Below, one piece after another: positions 23,918-31,880 of a stretch of DNA of 64,000 bases. The notes under the pieces are model-generated. The model searched no databases and was not told the DNA's origin. It saw nothing but the letters and a program-made list of their open reading frames with translations. Every line of letters begins with the position of its first letter. Positions within the stretch are counted from its first letter, which is position 1. A program made the translations under genes and the position numbers. The stretch comes from a virus. The DNA lies in the IMG/VR virus record IMGVR_UViG_3300027869_000006, positions 45,769 to 109,768 of that record; one strand, written 5' to 3'.

Positions 23918-24148
23918 TCACTCTTCCCCAACGAACCGTTCCCGATTGGTTTCATGTGGGTGCTTTTTGCGCCATCGCCTCTGTGACTCGCCATCAATCA
24001 CAGAGATTACTTGTAAGTCACGTACAGCATATTCTTGCGCGATCTTCCCGAGAGAGAATTTGCTCCCAAAGAACAGTTCCCAAATTCTCTCGACATCGGC
24101 CTGTGTCAGCGTTGGCTCAATACGTTGATGTCCTTTTTCAAATGCCAT
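23918..24148 (-). CDS. HTH-like small protein
   Basis: 76 aa from ATG 24148 after CAGGAC. A homeodomain/resolvase-type HTH pattern is visible: LTQADVERIWELFFGS, KFSLGKIAQEYAVR, VISVIDGESQRRWRKK, with a basic end. Likely a DNA-binding regulator. The gap to the next gene upstream (23745-23917) holds nothing clear. Confidence 0.6.
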   Translation of the reverse strand: MAFEKGHQRIEPTLTQADVERIWELFFGSKFSLGKIAQEYAVRDLQVISVIDGESQRRWRKKHPHETNRERFVGEE

Positions 24149-24170
24149 GATTGTCCTGCTTCTTGTCCTG

Positions 24171-24371
24171 TCATTTCCGTATCCAAAAGTCATGCAATGT
24201 TTCTCGCTTGGGTGGAATGACGGCCAGTACTTCTGGTTCCGTCACTGCATACCACGTCCAAAAGCAGGTACAGAGCCATCTCTCCCGATCCTCGCAAAAA
24301 TCCCAATCTCTTCCATAACACCGAGCACAGGGTGGAAACTCATCAAGTCGTGCTGGCCACTTACCCGCCAT
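24171..24371 (-). CDS. Small Cys-rich zinc-ribbon-like protein
   Basis: 66 aa from ATG 24371 after GGGAG. CARCYG and CEDRERWLCTC give four cysteines, suggesting one zinc site. One of a set of small zinc-ribbon proteins in this operon (24361, 25278, 33581). Confidence 0.55.
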   Translation of the reverse strand: MAGKWPARLDEFPPCARCYGRDWDFCEDRERWLCTCFWTWYAVTEPEVLAVIPPKRETLHDFWIRK

Positions 24372-24588
24372 AATCGTCTCCCTCATGGAGTAACGGATGA
24401 TCGACGAGCCAGTACTGCCCTTCTAACTCCGTCTCACATTCATTGCACCGTTCCCCATCCGCGCTTTCCAACGAGAGATGCGTACAGGTATACGTCTGGC
24501 AATTCGGGCAATAGAACACTTGATCGGTCGTCTGTGTATAGGGGGTAGATTTGCTACAGAGCTCACACAGCGTGTCATGTCCTCTCAT
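24361..24588 (-). CDS. Zinc-ribbon protein
   Basis: 75 aa, ATG 24588 after GAGGAGGGAAAG. Three CxxC pairs (CELC, CPNC, CNEC) predict one or two zinc ribbons. Unknown partner, perhaps DNA or RNA. Confidence 0.65.
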   Translation of the reverse strand: MRGHDTLCELCSKSTPYTQTTDQVFYCPNCQTYTCTHLSLESADGERCNECETELEGQYWLVDHPLLHEGDDYGG

Positions 24589-24800
24589 ACTCTTTCCCTC
24601 CTCAATTCCAAGCAGGCCAGTACATTATCCAGCCGGGCACACCATCCCTGGCGCACCGATGCCGCAAGGTGAAACATCTCTGGGTTGAGTTGCAAGCAGA
24701 GTTGCAATTCCCGTACGGTGAGCAGTGCCATCGAGACATTGGGCACCGGAGCGAACCGCAGATGGTGCGCAGGGATAGGCATATATTTCTTGTGGTTCAT
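24585..24800 (-). CDS. Hypothetical protein, start overlapping previous stop
   Basis: 71 aa, ATG 24800 in an ATATGA overlap with the 79-aa gene. MNHKKYMPIPAHHLRFAPVP start, then a helical half (LTVRELQLCLQLNPEMFHLAAS). No family recognised. Confidence 0.55.
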   Translation of the reverse strand: MNHKKYMPIPAHHLRFAPVPNVSMALLTVRELQLCLQLNPEMFHLAASVRQGWCARLDNVLACLELRRERV

Positions 24801-25036
24801 ATGGTCATCTTCACCCCTTCTCGGCTTGCCGTCCGTTTGATGCGGCGCTTCCATTTCCACCGTGCCCGTTCGATGAACTTCCCATCCTCGCACCAGGAAG
24901 CCGTGCTCTCATCGAGAACGCAACACACGGAACATCCCCATTGGTGTTCCCAGAGGTGATGCGTGTTCAATTCAAGCAAGCCAATCGCTTGCTTGAGTGT
25001 GTAGTCAGGGATGGACAGGTGCTTTGTGTTGCTCAT
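24797..25036 (-). CDS. Hypothetical protein with paired cysteines
   Basis: 79 aa, ATG 25036 after GTAGGAGAGAG. CSVCCVLDES and CEDGKF could bind one metal; basic C-terminus (RARWKWKRRIKRTAS). Confidence 0.55.
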   Translation of the reverse strand: MSNTKHLSIPDYTLKQAIGLLELNTHHLWEHQWGCSVCCVLDESTASWCEDGKFIERARWKWKRRIKRTASREGVKMTI

Positions 25037-25278
25037 AGGTCTCTCTCTCCTACAACTTTTCCCTGCATAAATTGTTGGGCAGCAGGTTTCATTTCCCGTG
25101 CTTCAACCCGACTAATATGGGCTTTTCCAAAGGCAGGGACACTATGAGAATAGAAGGTCAAGGCAAACAAGACGGCACTTTCACCATCATGCAACTCGAC
25201 GATATACTCTTTCAGTCCATACTCACCTCGCTTGGTCACAGTCAGTATCTTTATTTCTGGCGCGTCCTGTCCGCTCAT
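25033..25278 (-). CDS. Hypothetical beta-rich protein
   Basis: 81 aa, ATG 25278 in an ATGATGA overlap. Strand pattern (IKILTVTKRGEYGLKEYIVEL) then a basic helix. No family recognised. Confidence 0.55.
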   Translation of the reverse strand: MSGQDAPEIKILTVTKRGEYGLKEYIVELHDGESAVLFALTFYSHSVPAFGKAHISRVEAREMKPAAQQFMQGKVVGERDL

Positions 25279-25562
25279 CATCTCTCTCCTTCTCCAAACA
25301 ACGCAGGTTGGGAAATCGTTCCTACCTTCTTGAGTGGTTGTCCTTCAAGCACCCGCATGCCAACAACCGTTGGATGGAACTTCGCGACATGTACCCGCCA
25401 ACACGTCCCACACATGACGCCCCGATGTTCCTGCCCGAGTGTACCACCACAGAAATTGCAGCACCTGGCCATGACATTCGAGGACGTGGCAGTATCCCGA
25501 CAGGCAGAGCACACCAGTCCTTCGAGAAGGGTAGCCGCACAGTGGATACAAAAGTACTGCAT
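25278..25562 (-). CDS. Double zinc-ribbon protein
   Basis: 94 aa from ATG 25562 after AAGGGAGAGAG. Four CxxC-type pairs (CIHC, CSAC, CNFC, CGTC) give two zinc sites. Such proteins often bridge nucleic acid and proteins. Its role here is unknown. Confidence 0.65.
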   Translation of the reverse strand: MQYFCIHCAATLLEGLVCSACRDTATSSNVMARCCNFCGGTLGQEHRGVMCGTCWRVHVAKFHPTVVGMRVLEGQPLKKVGTISQPALFGEGER

Positions 25563-25578
25563 CGTCTCTCTCCCTTGC

Positions 25579-25929
25579 TCATAGCAATGCTGATGCCAGC
25601 AGTTTCCTCGCATCAGCAGGCTTCGGCGGGGAGTACAACAACCACGCCTGCCCGTTCTCTGTCGTCGGCTCCATCACCGTCACCTCAACGCCCTCGCGTG
25701 CGAAGGTCTGCTGATACCCCGTCAGGTAGTGCTGTGTCTTAGTGACCAAGGTGAGGAACGGGACATGGAATGGCTCCACGTAATAGATACCACAGCCGCC
25801 ATCGCCACGTGGTACAACCACGAAGCCACTTTGCTCCTGTCCACGGTCGGTCGTCATGCGTTCCTTCCAGCCATCACGGAACAGGGTATCGCGCAAAATC
25901 TCACACAATTCTTTCCATCGTTCATGCAT
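25579..25929 (-). CDS. Hypothetical protein
   Basis: 116 aa, ATG 25929, after AAAGGAGAGACAACGCTCTG. Mixed alpha/beta: KELCEILRDTLFRDG, GFVVVPRGDGGCGIYYVEPF, FLTLVTKTQHYLTGYQQ. No family recognised. Co-transcribed with both neighbours. Confidence 0.6.
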   Translation of the reverse strand: MHERWKELCEILRDTLFRDGWKERMTTDRGQEQSGFVVVPRGDGGCGIYYVEPFHVPFLTLVTKTQHYLTGYQQTFAREGVEVTVMEPTTENGQAWLLYSPPKPADARKLLASALL

Positions 25930-26450
25930 CAGAGCGTTGTCTCTCCTTTCCCTAGATGCCAGGCCGGGGTATGTTCCTGCCTGTCCAGTGCGACAAACTG
26001 CTGCGGGGTCGTGATCTCTGGCTTAACCAGTGCGCATAGCCCCAACTCCGGGTTGGACAGGCGGTGCCACTGGATCAGCGTGTAGTCGCCGCGCCGCACT
26101 CCATCAAGGACAACCGCGAGTTCCTGCTTTTCTTTGGTGTTGAGGAACTGCGCGAGCCAGTAGAGTTGGTGTTCCTTGCATGAGTAATCAACCTGGTGGA
26201 CGACGTAGTTCCCCACCATCTGTTCGCGCATAGTATGCTGCCAGATGGTGTCCTCAAGGGCGGTCATGTCGATAATACCCCCGCGCTCGAATGCCTCCTC
26301 GATCAGTCGCTTATCCTCGTACTCCTCGATCAGGAAGGCAGCAGGCCGCGTGCACTGGTGGCGTTTGCATCCCTGATGTGGGTCGGTGCAGGGTTTGATC
26401 CAGGCCAGGATGAGCGGCAAGTCCTCCTGGTGGGGGATGGTATGGGTCAT
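25929..26450 (-). CDS. Hypothetical protein with Cys/His cluster
   Basis: 173 aa from ATG 26450 after GAGGGAGAGAG. CTDPHQGCKRHQC near residue 20 and CKEHQLYW near 90 could hold a metal. QFLNTKEKQELAVVLDGVRRGD follows. Shares one base with the next gene's start. Function unknown. Confidence 0.6.
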   Translation of the reverse strand: MTHTIPHQEDLPLILAWIKPCTDPHQGCKRHQCTRPAAFLIEEYEDKRLIEEAFERGGIIDMTALEDTIWQHTMREQMVGNYVVHQVDYSCKEHQLYWLAQFLNTKEKQELAVVLDGVRRGDYTLIQWHRLSNPELGLCALVKPEITTPQQFVALDRQEHTPAWHLGKGETTL

Positions 26451-26893
26451 AGGTCTCTCTCCCTCTCCTCTGGCTGCTTGCTCCAATCGTATGGCTCCCA
26501 CGTACCGTTCCAATCGGGCAAGGTCTCGCGCGTTGGGTAGATCAGGCCAAGGGCGACCCCATTGCATGATTCCCACCGTGGGCTCCCACGCTCATTCAGC
26601 GCCTGTGCTACGCGAAGTGTCCGCAACTCTGCATCCTCCCCATAGTAGACGCCATCAACAATCCGTGAGAGCACGCGATCATAGACCACATAGCCATCCC
26701 CGCTATTGTGCAAGTGAAGGGCGGCGAAGCGGCAGAGGCTAACTGAAGGCTCTCTCTCGTGGGGCAATTCTAATTGTAACTCAACCTTTACCCATACGTC
26801 ATGTCCTTTGTTAGGACGCTTGTAGAGTCGCAAGGACTCCTGGTAACGGGCAACACCATGCTCATCTGTAAGAATACCATCATGACTACTCAT
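26447..26893 (-). CDS. Hypothetical protein
   Basis: 148 aa, ATG 26893 and 4-bp ATGA overlap with the next gene. VWVKVELQLELPHER and RFAALHLHNSGDGYVVYD suggest a beta-sandwich; ALNERGSPRWESCNGVALG follows. Directly downstream of the DnaB helicase gene, so a replication accessory is possible. Confidence 0.6.
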   Translation of the reverse strand: MSSHDGILTDEHGVARYQESLRLYKRPNKGHDVWVKVELQLELPHEREPSVSLCRFAALHLHNSGDGYVVYDRVLSRIVDGVYYGEDAELRTLRVAQALNERGSPRWESCNGVALGLIYPTRETLPDWNGTWEPYDWSKQPEERERDL

Positions 26894-26895
26894 AG

Positions 26896-28308
26896 CTAGT
26901 CAACCTCTCTCTCTTCTTCAAAGTCATCTGCATAGGGTCGTGCTACATGCGGAGGTGGTGGGGCAATACCCATCACGGACAGTGGGAAGAACCGCGTTGT
27001 CTCCTCCTGGAAATAGAGGGAGAAGGTCTCCTGCGGTCCCATACGGAACTTGGCCACGATCAGTTCCGCGATGTGCGTTGGAGTATAATTCTGGCGTCCT
27101 TCCTGCCTGGCATAGTGATCCTCACGGTAGATAAACCACACGTTCGAGGCATCCTGCTCGATGGTACCGCTCTCTCTCAGGTCGGATAACTGCGGGCGCT
27201 TGTTGGAGCGCTTCTCGTTCTCCCGGTTCAGTTGCGCCAGCGCGAGCACGGGTCGGTCGAAGGTGCGGGCGAGAGCGAGCAACCCCCGGCTAATCGCGGA
27301 GACCTCCTGCACGCGGTTCTCATAGCGTTTGCCCTCCGTCTCAGGGGTACCAATGAGTGAGAGGTAGTCCACCACGATCAAATCGGGCATGTTCCCCTCA
27401 CTGGCCATGCGCTGTAATTTCATCTGCATACTCACGAGGGGGCTCCCGGTCGTGTCATCGATCCAGAGGGGGAGGGAGGCCAGTTCCATCCGGGCCGCGA
27501 TGATACGCTCCCACTCGTGATCCTCGATGTAGCCGTTGCGCAGCCGCACGGTATCTACCTTAGAGAGCATAGAAACAAGCTTCAGCCCAAGTGCCTCCGA
27601 CCCCATCTCCAGACTGAAGATGATCACCTTGTTCCCGCGTTTGGCCGCGTTATAGGCCATGCATACCCCTAGGGAGGATTTACCGAGTCCAGGACGGGCT
27701 GCCAGGATCGTGACCTCTTTCTTCTGTAAGCCATTGGTAAGCGTGTCCAGGTCATCGAAGCCCGTCGGCACGCCCAGGATGGTACCCCGATGCTCGTGCG
27801 CGTAGTCCAGGTTGGCCATCACGCGGTCAAGGATGAGGTCAATATGCTCCGGCCCCTTAGCTGAACACCGTAGCCCGATATCGAGCACTAACTGGTTCGC
27901 CTTCATCAGTGCCGTATCGGCATCCCCCTCCTCGTAGGCAATGGCCGCGATCTGGCCTGCCGCCCAGATGAGCCTGCGTAGGATGGCCGTGCGCTCCACG
28001 ATGCGCCCATAGTGCTCGACGTTTCCGCTCGTCGGAACGTGGTTGATCAATCCGGTGATGTAGGAGGCCCCACCTACGTCATCGAGCTTGCCGCGACGTT
28101 CCAATTCGTCACAGATCGTGATAAAGTCAGCAGACTCGTGTGCATTGAAGAGGGCGATGATCACCTCAAAGATGGCACGGTGGGCATCACGGTAGAAGTC
28201 CGCCGGGCGCAAGAAGTCACCCACCTGTAAGACGGCTTCCGGGTCAATGATGATGCTGCCAAGCACCCCTCGCTCAGCTTCGACATTCTGTGGGAGCATT
28301 TTTTCCAT
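26896..28308 (-). CDS. dnaB: Replicative DNA helicase DnaB
   Basis: 470 aa, the usual length. N-terminal domain residues 1-110 (NVEAERGVLGSIIIDPEA, FYRDAHRAIFEVI, LINHVPTSGNVEHY). RecA-like domain: Walker A in AARPGLGKSS, H1a-type IIFSLEMGSEAL, Walker B in LIVVDYLSLI, LAQLNRENEKRSNKRPQLSDLRESGTIEQDA. DnaB is the ATP-driven ring helicase that unwinds the phage fork. The initiator gene upstream overlaps it by one base, so the pair forms the origin-loading module, as in lambda O/P or SPP1 39/40. The C-terminus (FEEEREVD) is acidic. Confidence 0.95.
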   Translation of the reverse strand: MEKMLPQNVEAERGVLGSIIIDPEAVLQVGDFLRPADFYRDAHRAIFEVIIALFNAHESADFITICDELERRGKLDDVGGASYITGLINHVPTSGNVEHYGRIVERTAILRRLIWAAGQIAAIAYEEGDADTALMKANQLVLDIGLRCSAKGPEHIDLILDRVMANLDYAHEHRGTILGVPTGFDDLDTLTNGLQKKEVTILAARPGLGKSSLGVCMAYNAAKRGNKVIIFSLEMGSEALGLKLVSMLSKVDTVRLRNGYIEDHEWERIIAARMELASLPLWIDDTTGSPLVSMQMKLQRMASEGNMPDLIVVDYLSLIGTPETEGKRYENRVQEVSAISRGLLALARTFDRPVLALAQLNRENEKRSNKRPQLSDLRESGTIEQDASNVWFIYREDHYARQEGRQNYTPTHIAELIVAKFRMGPQETFSLYFQEETTRFFPLSVMGIAPPPPHVARPYADDFEEEREVD

Positions 28309-29537
28309 TAGCCGCCCCCTTCCGCTTTCGCGGTATAGTGCGCACGGAGGGCGGCCATGCGCTGCGATCCCTCGGTTGGCCCTATGAGTGGAGGCGCGTG
28401 CCTAATGCCCTGCACCTTCGCCTTCTCAATTTTCTCCAATTGCTCTTTGATGGCCCCGGCAACCTCACAGATATCAATGCTCCGCTGACACCAATACTCA
28501 TCAATAGTCAACATGCGGGTACGGGCGGCAATCACCTCAGCCTGTGTATAGTTTTTCACCATGCGATAGGCACATGTATTCGCCTGGGCAATTTGCCGAT
28601 CCGTCAGTAACTCCTTGCCCCCGCGCCACATCTGGAAGAGGTGCAGGCAGGCAGGAACATCCCACTTCACGGGTGATGGGGCAGTAACAGGTACCCCATC
28701 CCGCAGGACCGTGTGCTTGATACCCCCTGTCGGTTGCAAGGAAGCCGCGAGCGACACAGCTACCTGCTTGTCCGTCGGTGGCCCTTCGTCTTCTCGCTCC
28801 TCTTCGGTCTCAGGTACAGGGGATGTATCTTCAAGAGGTGAGAGAGGGAGAACAGGCTCAAGTTGTGAAAATGTTGGAACAACCGGAATCTCTCTCTCTA
28901 AGTCTAAAGAAGATTCTGTAATAGATTCTAATAAGAGGTTAGAATTTTCAACCTCCCCAGGTTCAAAATCTGAAGGTGGGATGTCCGAATTTTCAACCTC
29001 CCCACTTTCTAAATTAGAACCTGGGAGGTTCGGAATTAGAACCTCCCCCCCACCTTCGGAATTAGAACCTCCCTTGAGGAAGAAGCTAAATGTATCCTTG
29101 GGTAACTGGCTCATTGCCTCTTGAATGAGTGGACGGTTGAGGGTATAGAGCGGCGCACCAAATTCCTCCCCTGGTTTACTCCGTGTATAAATCAATGTCT
29201 TCTTAATGAGGGAGTTGATAGCCAGGCGGAGCGTCGTCTTCGAGAGAGAAAGGGGATGCTTTGCTCCTACTTTTTTAGAGTCGAATCGGTAGAGTCGGGC
29301 CAGGATTTGTGTATAGGAGAGACGTACCCAGTAGACCTTTGGTTCAGGTGGGGGAGTGCGTTTTTCTTCAACTGCCTTCGCTACGCGGGTTTGCCAGTTC
29401 TCTTTCTGCTTGACCATATCATATTCAATGATACGCATAATCTTGGCTTCCAGTTCGTCCTGGCAAATGAGGACGAACTCAAGTCGCTCCATAAGAAAAA
29501 GGTTAAAGGGAAATTCAAAGACCGTTGCTTCACTCAT
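28308..29537 (-). CDS. Replication initiator/helicase loader (O- or DnaD-like)
   Basis: 409 aa. Residues 1-150 look like a winged-helix initiator domain (YWVRLSYTQILARLYRF, TTLRLAINSLIKKTLIY). Residues 165-270 form a repeat-rich acidic linker with two EVENS repeats. Residues 290-400 form a helical C-domain (VPACLHLFQMWRGGKELLTDRQIAQANTC) that resembles DnaD/DnaB-loader regions. It shares its stop with the start of dnaB. The linker DNA contains iteron-like repeats (28942-29073), a layout known from lambda O, where the origin lies inside the initiator gene. Confidence 0.75.
   Translation of the reverse strand: MSEATVFEFPFNLFLMERLEFVLICQDELEAKIMRIIEYDMVKQKENWQTRVAKAVEEKRTPPPEPKVYWVRLSYTQILARLYRFDSKKVGAKHPLSLSKTTLRLAINSLIKKTLIYTRSKPGEEFGAPLYTLNRPLIQEAMSQLPKDTFSFFLKGGSNSEGGGEVLIPNLPGSNLESGEVENSDIPPSDFEPGEVENSNLLLESITESSLDLEREIPVVPTFSQLEPVLPLSPLEDTSPVPETEEEREDEGPPTDKQVAVSLAASLQPTGGIKHTVLRDGVPVTAPSPVKWDVPACLHLFQMWRGGKELLTDRQIAQANTCAYRMVKNYTQAEVIAARTRMLTIDEYWCQRSIDICEVAGAIKEQLEKIEKAKVQGIRHAPPLIGPTEGSQRMAALRAHYTAKAEGGG
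28942..29073. repeat. Iteron-like repeats inside the initiator gene, origin candidate
   Basis: Five copies of a GAATT-N3-AACCT-type motif: GAATTTTCAACCTCCC near 28942 and 28987, AAATTAGAACCTGGG near 29011, GAATTAGAACCTCCC near 29032 and 29059. They lie in the same orientation in the linker part of the initiator gene, the position of the lambda and lambdoid origin iterons. An A/T-rich segment flanks them (28905-28960). Confidence 0.6.
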
Positions 29538-29965
29538 TTCACATCCTCCACCACAGTAAATGAAGTCATTTCTTCACTGAAACATTCTTGGAAAGTCTCT
29601 GTGTTCTCATAGAAAATCCCTTCCTCATAGACTTCTTGAAAATAGGTCTGATCGTCAATGCTTAATGCAGCTATGGCTGGTGGGAGAATTTGTTCAAGGT
29701 CTATCCATCCATGTGGTCTGTTAGATTGATACTCTGCTAATAGCGATTTATCCCAGTGATGAGTACCATTCTCAAACCAGCTCGAAAGGAGATAACGACA
29801 ATAGGCATTAAGAACATGTTCATTGTTGAGGACAGCTAGGAAGAGGCGGTGTTGCCGCTCATTGTAGGTGTGCTCATCACTATCAGCGCCCGGTGGTATG
29901 GCATCTTCATCGATGGTGATAGTAAAGTCGAGGGTAACGCGAAAGCGTTTTGTTGTTTTGCTCAT
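29534..29965 (-). CDS. Hypothetical protein preceding the initiator
   Basis: 143 aa from ATG 29965 after GAGGAG. Beta-start (KRFRVTLDFTITIDE), Asp/Glu-rich, mostly helical. A 4-bp overlap (ATGA) with the initiator gene suggests coupling. First gene of the minus operon that runs to 21.9 kb. Function unknown. Confidence 0.6.
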   Translation of the reverse strand: MSKTTKRFRVTLDFTITIDEDAIPPGADSDEHTYNERQHRLFLAVLNNEHVLNAYCRYLLSSWFENGTHHWDKSLLAEYQSNRPHGWIDLEQILPPAIAALSIDDQTYFQEVYEEGIFYENTETFQECFSEEMTSFTVVEDVK

Positions 29966-30069
29966 CCCGCTCCTCACTTTCCCATCCACAAAAGAGCATC
30001 GAACTCTAGTACACAATACGGGTACTGTAACGTTTTACTCATAGATACCCCTTCTACTCACCCACGCCC

Positions 30070-30098
30070 TTGACCATACCTGAAATTTCAGGTACACT
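30070..30098 (+). promoter_or_regulatory. Promoter with an 18-bp palindromic operator
   Basis: TTGACC (30070-30075), 17-bp spacer, TACACT (30093-30098). TACCTGAAATTTCAGGTA (30077-30094) is a perfect dyad filling the spacer and the start of the -10 box. It lies between the minus replication operon and the plus-strand XRE gene, which may be the repressor that binds it. Confidence 0.65.
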
Positions 30099-30106
30099 TA
30101 GAGCAG

Positions 30107-30215
30107 AGTGAGACCGTAATAACGTCTCAATGACCGTGAGCAAAAGTTTTGCCGACCGTAGCTCGCGGTCAAACGCATTTTGGAGACATACTCTTTCTTG
30201 TCTCGTGTTTATAAC
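30107..30215 (+). ncRNA. Structured leader or small RNA upstream of the XRE gene
   Basis: Downstream of the palindromic promoter the RNA would hold two hairpins: GAGAC with GTCTC (30110-30129) and GACCGTGAGC (30132-30141) with GCTCGCGGTC (30161-30170). GGAGAC and GTCTC recur at about 30181-30206. No start codon with ribosome site lies in it. The 30017-30338 gap contains only this leader and the two promoters. Confidence 0.4.
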
Positions 30216-30276
30216 CATTTTAGCACATAATTTCGCAAATTGCAAGCCATTGGTACAATTTGATACAGTAGTTATC

Positions 30277-30305
30277 TTGATATTATTTGCTTTTTGTTGT
30301 ATGCT
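30277..30305 (+). promoter_or_regulatory. Promoter of the XRE regulator
   Basis: TTGATA (30277-30282), 17-bp spacer, TATGCT (30300-30305). The transcript would start near 30312, about 27 bp before ATG 30339. Confidence 0.6.
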
Positions 30306-30338
30306 ATGAAAAAGGCTGACAGGAAGGCGGAGCATTTT

Positions 30339-30551
30339 ATGAAAACACGATTGGCATACTGGCGCAAGAAACGGGTACTCTCGATACAAATGTTGGCAGA
30401 TCGAGCTGGGGTTTCCCCAGCTACTATCGTCAATATTGAAAAGCAGAAACACGATCCGAATCCCGAAACACTCCATAAACTGGCAAATGCCCTGAACATC
30501 ACCATAGATGAACTGGTTGTGGATGAGAGCGAAGCGGTACCTGCCGCATGA
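30339..30551 (+). CDS. XRE-family helix-turn-helix regulator
   Basis: 70 aa from ATG 30339 (GGAAGGCGGAG upstream). The whole protein is one HTH_3 domain: LAYWRKKRVLSIQMLADRAG, VSPATIVNIEKQK, NPETLHKLANALNITIDEL. Such small dimeric proteins repress phage promoters. The divergent minus operon (29965 leftward) and the palindromic site at 30077 make it the likely lysis/lysogeny or copy-control switch. Confidence 0.85.
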   Translation: MKTRLAYWRKKRVLSIQMLADRAGVSPATIVNIEKQKHDPNPETLHKLANALNITIDELVVDESEAVPAA

Positions 30552-30628
30552 CGTATGATTGTTCATGAAGGATTGAGAGAGAGACCCCTGGCCCCGTGTG
30601 CTGGCGCCTGCCCCTGCAGGTGGTGTGG

Positions 30629-30985
30629 TCATGGTGTCTGCTCCTGTTCTGTGCTGTCCCTTCCTCCTACCCAGCGCTGCGGACTCGTCACCATTACCGT
30701 GACATCATCGGCCAGGAGAGGACATCCTACCTCATCGAGTGTCGCGTCCACTTCTGCCTCGCTGAGAGAGAAGGTGCGTGCAATATGCTGGACCATCCGT
30801 GTGCGCTGCTCCGGTGTGAGCGTGGTGAGATCGACCTGGTAAAACAGGCCAGCCTCGACACCAGGCGCCTGTGCCCATACTGGAATGGGTGAGAGGATCG
30901 GCACCATTCTCCCACCGAAGACGCGCATCCAAGCGACTGCTCGCTCGCTTGTCTCGCGGATGGTCGCTATATACTCATTACTCAT
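30629..30985 (-). CDS. Hypothetical protein
   Basis: 118 aa, ATG 30985 after GAGGTGAACC. RETSERAVAWMRVFGGRM, TPEQRTRMVQHIARTFSLSEAEVDATLDEVG. Last gene of the 34.2-30.6 kb minus operon. Its stop at 30629-30631 is about 80 bp from the convergent XRE stop. No family recognised. Confidence 0.6.
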   Translation of the reverse strand: MSNEYIATIRETSERAVAWMRVFGGRMVPILSPIPVWAQAPGVEAGLFYQVDLTTLTPEQRTRMVQHIARTFSLSEAEVDATLDEVGCPLLADDVTVMVTSPQRWVGGRDSTEQEQTP

Positions 30986-31413
30986 GGTTCACCTCGCAAG
31001 AGTAAGGCATTGACATCGATGACGGCTGTTGGTCGCTTCCAACTGGCATCGAATGAAAATTCCGAGGCCGTCACCGGACGCCGGACGACCCACCAGTGCT
31101 CAGGTTGCCCGAATGCCTCAAGATCGGCAACGACCTCTTTAGGTGCCCTCTGTCGAATATCCCTCCACTGGACTACTGCCTTACACTGCACGCGATACCG
31201 ATAGGTCAGGCGGTCGCATGTCACATACATGGATTGCAGTCCCACGCTCTCCGGTGTAGGTGGCTCCGCGAAATCAGTCAGCCAGAGCACGGGGCCGAGT
31301 GCAGGCATGAAGGGATGCAGGTTGGGCAGCAGTGTCCCTGTTCGCGTGATCCCGGTGTGTCCGTGGTCACAGGTAAAATGATAGAGCGTGGGTGGCACGT
31401 GTTTGCTGTTCAT
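30982..31413 (-). CDS. ADP-ribosyltransferase-fold-like protein
   Basis: 143 aa from ATG 31413. The start LYHFTCDHGHTGITRTGTL and following PVLWLTDFAEPPTPES, RLTYRYRV and a late ASWKRPTAVIDV are typical of a group of bacterial and phage proteins that look like small ADP-ribosyltransferase or RNA 2'-phosphotransferase folds (H-Y/F-T strand, then a W-L-T strand). The reaction is not proven, and a catalytic triad cannot be assigned with confidence. The start codon overlaps the upstream stop. Confidence 0.55.
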   Translation of the reverse strand: MNSKHVPPTLYHFTCDHGHTGITRTGTLLPNLHPFMPALGPVLWLTDFAEPPTPESVGLQSMYVTCDRLTYRYRVQCKAVVQWRDIRQRAPKEVVADLEAFGQPEHWWVVRRPVTASEFSFDASWKRPTAVIDVNALLLRGEP

Positions 31414-31880
31414 GGCATATCCTCTAGGCTTGTTTTGACTTCCCACAGTTCGGCCATGATTGCACGTGCCTCTGCTTCCTCCTCGGCCTCTGTTCGCTGT
31501 AATTCCCACAGCACCTCTTGTGGGGGAGCAGGCCAACCCCGTGCCTGTCTCACCGGATCAACATCTTCGGGTCGGTGGAAGGTGACGATGAGTTTGACCC
31601 GTTTCTTCTGCTTGCCAATGATCTCGAGTCGTTGGCTATAGAGCATGACCCCGATGCGACCAGGAACCTCTTGCTGTTTCTCATGACTGTAGGTGGCAGG
31701 CCACACTTGCCAGAGCCAGCCACGGGTTGGTTCCCAGATACGCGCTTGCCCATAGAGCGGGAGCGAGGGAATGACCTCGACTTCGCCGACCTCGTGGCCC
31801 AGATACCAGCTCTGGGTGCGGGCAGTAGAGGCATATCTCTGGACGGTGGCCTGCTGCCTTTCAAGTAATGTCAGGGGCAT
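31410..31880 (-). CDS. Hypothetical protein
   Basis: 156 aa, ATG 31880 after GAGGGAGAGAC. LLERQQATVQRYASTARTQ, GRIGVMLYSQRLEIIGKQKK, then a helical Glu-rich tail (TEAEEEAEARAIMAELWE). No family recognised. Confidence 0.6.
   Translation of the reverse strand: MPLTLLERQQATVQRYASTARTQSWYLGHEVGEVEVIPSLPLYGQARIWEPTRGWLWQVWPATYSHEKQQEVPGRIGVMLYSQRLEIIGKQKKRVKLIVTFHRPEDVDPVRQARGWPAPPQEVLWELQRTEAEEEAEARAIMAELWEVKTSLEDMP

Noticed and set aside
30054-30632. 192-codon minus frame over the XRE gene
   Set aside because: Opposite to a clear HTH gene and two promoters, with no recognisable pattern, although its ATG overlaps the 30629 stop.
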